Assembly: GCA_005784505.1 (NCBI GenBank)
Contig: VCAZ01000022.1
Coordinates: 3,737,195-3,801,194, forward strand
Source: Bagarius yarrelli
Lineage: Eukaryota > Chordata > Actinopteri > Siluriformes > Sisoridae
Reading direction: 5' to 3'
Length of the DNA: 64,000 nt
Shown here piece by piece: positions 59,876 through 64,000 of this stretch. Every line of letters starts with the position of its first letter. The first letter of the stretch is position 1. Below the pieces are notes generated by a model, which was given only the letters and a program-made list of their open reading frames with translations, was not told the origin of the DNA and did no database searches. The translations under genes were made by a program, and so were the position numbers.

Positions 59876-61181
59876 TAAATAATGTGGAGCAGGAACTTCA
59901 AAAGATTAGTACCTGCAAAGTTAGGATGGCTTTGAAGAGGATGAAAAGAGGAAAGGCAGTGGTCCTGATGAAATACCGGTGGAGGTGTGGAAATGTCTAG
60001 GAGAGGCAGCAATGAAATTTCTTACTAGATTGTTTAACAGGATTTTTGTGAGTGAGAAGATGCCTGAGGAATGGAGAAGTGTAATGATGCCTATCTTTAA
60101 AAACAAGGGTGATGTGCAGAGTACAGAGGAATAAAATTGATGACTAGTACAATGAAGGTATGGGAAAGAGTGGTGGAAGCTACGTTAAGGATAGTTGTAG
60201 ATATTTGTGAGCAGCACTATGGCTTTATGGCCAGAAAGAGCACTACAGATGCAATATTTGCTCTGAGAATGCTGATGGAGAGGTACAGAGATGGTCGTGG
60301 GGAGCTGCATTGTGTTTTTGTAGACCTGGAGAAAGCATATGACAGGGTACCAGGAGAAGAGCTGTGGTATTGTATGAGAATGTCAGGAATAGCAGAGAAG
60401 TATGTTAGGGTGGTGCAGGATATGTATGAGAGGAGCAGGACAGTAGTGAGGTGTGCAGTAGGTCAGACAGAGGAGTTCAAAGTGGAGGTGGGACTGCATC
60501 AGGGATCAGCTCTGAGCCCCGCCTTGTTTGCTGTGGTGATGGATCGGGTAACAGATAAGGTCAGACAGGAATCTCCTTGGACAGTAATGTTTGCAGATGA
60601 CATTGTGATCTTTAGTGAGAGCAGGGAGCAGGTGGAGGAAAACCTGGAGAGGTGGAGGTTTGCTCTGGAGAGAAGAGGAATGAAAGTCAGTTGTAGCAAG
60701 ACAAAGTACATGTGTTTGAATGAAAGGAAGGGAAGTGGAACATTAGAGATTAAAGGGTGAAGAGGTAAAGAAGGTACAGGAGATTAAGCACTTGGGTAGT
60801 GGGGTAGTTTAAGTACGGGAAGTAGCAGAGCTGAAGATGTTGAGGTTTTCTTTGGGAGTGATGAGGTTGGACAGGATTAGGAACGAGTTCATTAGGGGGA
60901 CGGCTCATGTTAGATGTTTTGGGGAAAAGCAGATTAAGGTGTTCTGGACATGTACAGAGGAAGGATAGTGTATATATTGGTAGAACGATGTTAGAAATAA
61001 AGCTACCAAGCAGAAGGCAAAGAGAAAGTGCAAAGAGGAGGTACATGAATGTGATAAACGAGAACATAAAGTTAGTGGGTGTAAGTGAAGACGATGTAGA
61101 GAATAGGGTTAGGTGGAGACCGATGATTTGCTGTGGCGACCCCTAAAAAGGGAACAACTGAAAGGAGAAGAAGAGGACATC
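59876..61181 (+). mobile_element. RTE-type non-LTR retrotransposon, 5'-truncated, reverse transcriptase remnant
   Basis: The main open frame (60137-60760) carries reverse transcriptase motifs in order: YGFMARKSTTDAI, FVDLEKAYDRVP (catalytic Asp), GLHQGSALSPALFAVVMD and MFADDIVIF (the Asp-Asp pair). Upstream, ALKRMKRGKAV and MPEEWRSVMMPIFKNKGDVQ are in other frames, so there are frameshifts near 59955 and 60120. After RGMKVSCSKTKYM the domain is broken by a deletion near 60810. The C-terminus resumes in another frame (HVQRKDSVYIGRTML ... CCGDP) and ends in TGTGGCGACCCCTAAAAAGG, a typical fish RTE tail. The endonuclease domain is missing. Inactive. Confidence 0.85.
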
Positions 61182-61713
61182 AGTGTGTTACAACGCTGCC
61201 ATTCTTTTTGTTTGTGTAGCCATGAATTAAAAGGTATAGATGCTATGGCATTCGTAATGTATATACAATAATGTGTATGTCCAAATATAATATTAATTTC
61301 TGACACGTGCATAACTTGGTTTCAGGAATTTCACCTCATTTCAACATAAGTAAGCTTCTTCAGCCAGAGACTATTTTTAGCATCAGATGCTACACTCACA
61401 GACTGCTGGCTGAATGTCTAATGCATATGCCACTCATGGCTGAAAACTAGGGCTGTGATATGATACATTTCACAAGACATGGGTCACAATACAATCAATC
61501 ATGATATACTGAAATACAATACATGTTAAAATAGATTGCAATACTATGTAATGTAAAACAAATAGCTAGAAAGTACAACAAATACAAATTGGGGCGCCCT
61601 TATTTTTTCTCATTTTTTGCTTCTTAGACAATTAGTTTAAAACATAATTTAAATATTTGTTGATACTACAGGTTCAAAATATCGTAATAGTTAACTGTAA
61701 CAATAGTTTTACA
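61182..61713. other. Intergenic with a hAT-like repeat fragment
   Basis: ACTAGGGCTGTGATATGATA (61448-61467) and CAATCATGATATACTGAAAT resemble the 'ctagggctg..atatcg' repeat seen at 54.9 kb. Low certainty. Confidence 0.35.
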
Positions 61714-62050
61714 GGGCAGCACGGTGCGTGGTTAGCACTGTTGCTTTACAGCAAAAAAGGCTGGGTTCGATTCCTGGGCAGGGGCCTTTCTGTGTGGAGT
61801 TTGCATGTTCTTTGGGTACACCGGTTTCCTCCAACAGTTCAAAAACATGTATGTTAGGCTGATTGGTGATTCTAAATTGCCCATAGGAGTGTGTGTGAGT
61901 GTGTGGCCCTGTGATGGACTGGCATCCTGTCCAGGGTGTACCCCGCCTGCCTTTCATCCTTTCAGAGACTACTGGGATTAGACTCCAGCAGATCCCTTTG
62001 ACCTCGAATTAGGGAATAAATGGGTATAAAACATAAATGAATGAATGAAT
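61714..62050 (+). mobile_element. V-SINE, plus strand, nearly full length
   Basis: GGGCAGCACGGTGCGTGGTT, GGGTTCGATTCCTGGGCAGG, TTTCTGTGTGGAGTTTGCAT, GTGGCCCTGTGATGGACTGG, and an ATGA-repeat tail (62036-62050). It follows an RTE-type LINE by about 0.5 kb. Confidence 0.85.
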
Positions 62051-62610
62051 ATTTTCACACAGCCCTACTGAAAATGCTGTAACATTTAAAAACGTACTTT
62101 TGATCGAATTTCCACCATACGTGTTTTTTAACAGACCGCCTGGAATCAAAGATTTAACGATGCTCTACTTTGCAGATAATAAAGGAAGCCGTTTATAGTC
62201 GTAACCTTTTGTCCAAGCCAGCATTTAAATCTACAGCATCTACGACATTCATAAAGGCACATCCATTTATCTTGCTGTGTATTTTATATCAGTAATAACT
62301 GCATAGAAATCCTGTGACATATATTTCTTGTTAAAATTAACATAATTCTATTTATTTTTACACCAGTCAGCAGTATTTATGGTCTTTCTCATATTCTCTA
62401 AATAACTAAGGTCCAGTAACTCTCTATATATTCAAAAGCATCACTGTGCTGCCCTGTATACAGTTGGTTCTAAACCACAATGCACTACACCACCAGTCAT
62501 AAAGAAACCCCAAAAAATGTATCATTTAATCCTAAGGCTTGTTTTTATACTTCTTTCTATATTCTTTCTTACGCAGTCAGACCTCTACACAGTCAGGTTT
62601 TGACCATAAT

Positions 62611-62770
62611 TTACATTTATATTTGCCAGACGCCCTTATCCAGAGCGACTTACAGTGGTTACAATCAGGGGTAAGGGGCCCAGCAGTGGTGGCTTGGTGG
62701 TGCTGGGAATCGAACCCCAGTCTTTCTGGTATCAGTCCAAAACCTTAACCACTAAGCCACCACTTCCTCA
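62611..62770 (-). mobile_element. tRNA-derived SINE, minus strand
   Basis: TTACATTTATATTTGCCAGA, CGCCCTTATCCAGAGCGACT, GTGGTGCTGGGAATCGAACC and CCACTAAGCCACCACTTCC; tail, body and head are all present, with a short deletion in the body. Confidence 0.85.
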
Positions 62771-64000
62771 TGGCAATTCTTTGTACCTTCTGTCACCACA
62801 CCACATGTTTATACTGCTTAATGAGCACAGTGGCACATATTCCGGTCTGTGGGGTGGCCTATAAAAAATGCATGATCGTTATAGGTAAACAGCAGGCTAT
62901 TCAAAATCTAAGCTGCATGTGGGTTTGTTTGTAAAAGAGAGCGAGAGAGGAGAAGAGCACAGGCATGGATTGCAGTGACCATTTAAACTTTGTGCTTAAA
63001 TGATTCATAAACCTGAATGACCCGTTAAAAAAAAGACATGCAGCGTGGGAAAAATATTACAACGAAGGAAGTAACCCAACACGCATGGTTTATTTAATAG
63101 CAGCACTGAAGCGCCTGCTAATAGTGTTATATTAGACAGTCATCAGAGCACATACAGTAGGAGGGTTAGAGGCTGGCATAAACTGCCCCGAAGTATAACC
63201 ATAAATCTGATTTTATGATCTTCTTTCTGTCCTCTAATAAAATGATCCAGCAGAAACTTCTCGTATGTCAATGTAAAACTGGATTCATTTAAGCTACATT
63301 ATAGCCTTATTTGCAAGACCTTTTCTGCTGACTAAACATGATCAGAAGCACTGACCTTCATTTACAACCTAAATTCTAATATTTGTTTAAATTCAGTCCA
63401 AACAGTTTATTCCATTCATTTCATAGTGTTTCTCTCGGCTGTTATGTAAGATTTTTTTTGTCCAATCAGCCTCTGTGCTGCCATGTCAATCTAATCCGCC
63501 CAGGGTCTTCAGAATCAGTAGTGCTGGCCGATGTACCTTAAACTATATTAGCAAGGGAATTGTTTCCTTAACCAATCAGATTTTACATTCGCCTCACAGG
63601 GCAAGCTTACTGGCCCACAATAACGTCAGCATGTTTATATAATTTAGTGTATCAGTTGGGTAAGTCCTGCAAATGAATAACGGATAATTAGTAATTGTAT
63701 TACTATACAATAGCTGTATGGTAAAATCATGTAGCAAAACAGTAAAAAAAACAGTTACGCACACCTCAATATCAGCTGCAATTATTATTCAATCATCTGT
63801 CCAGGCTAAATAGATTAATTTATAAACAGATAAGAATATGAATACATTTAACACCAACTCTGACTGGCTTTAGGATGCTTTTACACTTATTTTCATACAC
63901 ACAAATCTTCACTGGTCCCCTCTCATGTTTCCATATAGCCTCAGTGCTCGAACACAGTGCACTCAAAGCCTCAATGCCACCTGCACGAATAACTGATTTC
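62771..64000. other. Intergenic, mostly single-copy
   Basis: 63115-63250 (CAGTCATCAGAGCACATACA, CTGGCATAAACTGCCCCGAA) is a higher-complexity block that could be conserved non-coding DNA. No gene seen to the window end. Confidence 0.5.

Noticed and set aside
1..64000. CRISPR array, operon, phage or plasmid features
   Set aside because: Direct repeats here are microsatellites, two- to three-copy tandem duplications or dispersed transposons. Composition, introns and SINEs show vertebrate nuclear DNA.

Overview
This is a window of vertebrate nuclear DNA, almost certainly from a teleost fish. The evidence is one five-exon gene with GT-AG introns and a coding sequence very close to human NPTX1, set in AT-rich DNA full of fish-type transposons: DANA/Mermaid-like V-SINEs, tRNA-headed SINEs, several Tc1/mariner families, L2- and RTE-type LINE ends, and hAT-like repeats. 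Low GC, many TA/CA microsatellites and this repeat mix fit an otophysan fish such as a catfish. That narrower placement is a guess from repeat style and was not tested.

Layout. 1-48 kb: no host protein-coding gene is recognisable. The region holds decayed mobile elements: an internally deleted Tc1-like copy at 1.4-2.5 kb, scattered fragments of two or more other Tc1-like families, nine V-SINE copies in the whole window, about ten tRNA-type SINE copies or fragments, two L2-like LINE 3' tails and one other LINE end. These alternate with single-copy AT-rich DNA. A few non-repeat stretches of higher complexity (26.5-26.7, 38.0-38.4, 44.9-45.7 and 48.5-48.7 kb) read like candidate conserved non-coding elements. 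49.4-53.6 kb: the neuronal pentraxin 1 gene (nptx1 type), + strand, complete, with a TATA/CCAAT core promoter, signal peptide, coiled-coil N-terminal half, pentraxin domain and a poly(A) signal. 53.7-64 kb: intergenic DNA with SINEs, a hAT-like element carrying a nested insertion, a 5'-truncated RTE-type LINE with reverse transcriptase motifs, and short tandem duplications.

No tRNA, rRNA, CRISPR array, operon or prokaryotic feature was found. Nearly all longer open frames are chance frames, antisense shadows of the pentraxin exons, or transposon fragments. I did not find an undescribed multi-gene system. The points most worth a second look are the nptx1 5' region (an RE1-like site overlapping a small hairpin, and a CA microsatellite touching the start codon), CTCF-like motifs carried by repeats, a near-perfect palindrome at 9.85-9.95 kb, and the candidate non-coding elements upstream of the gene.
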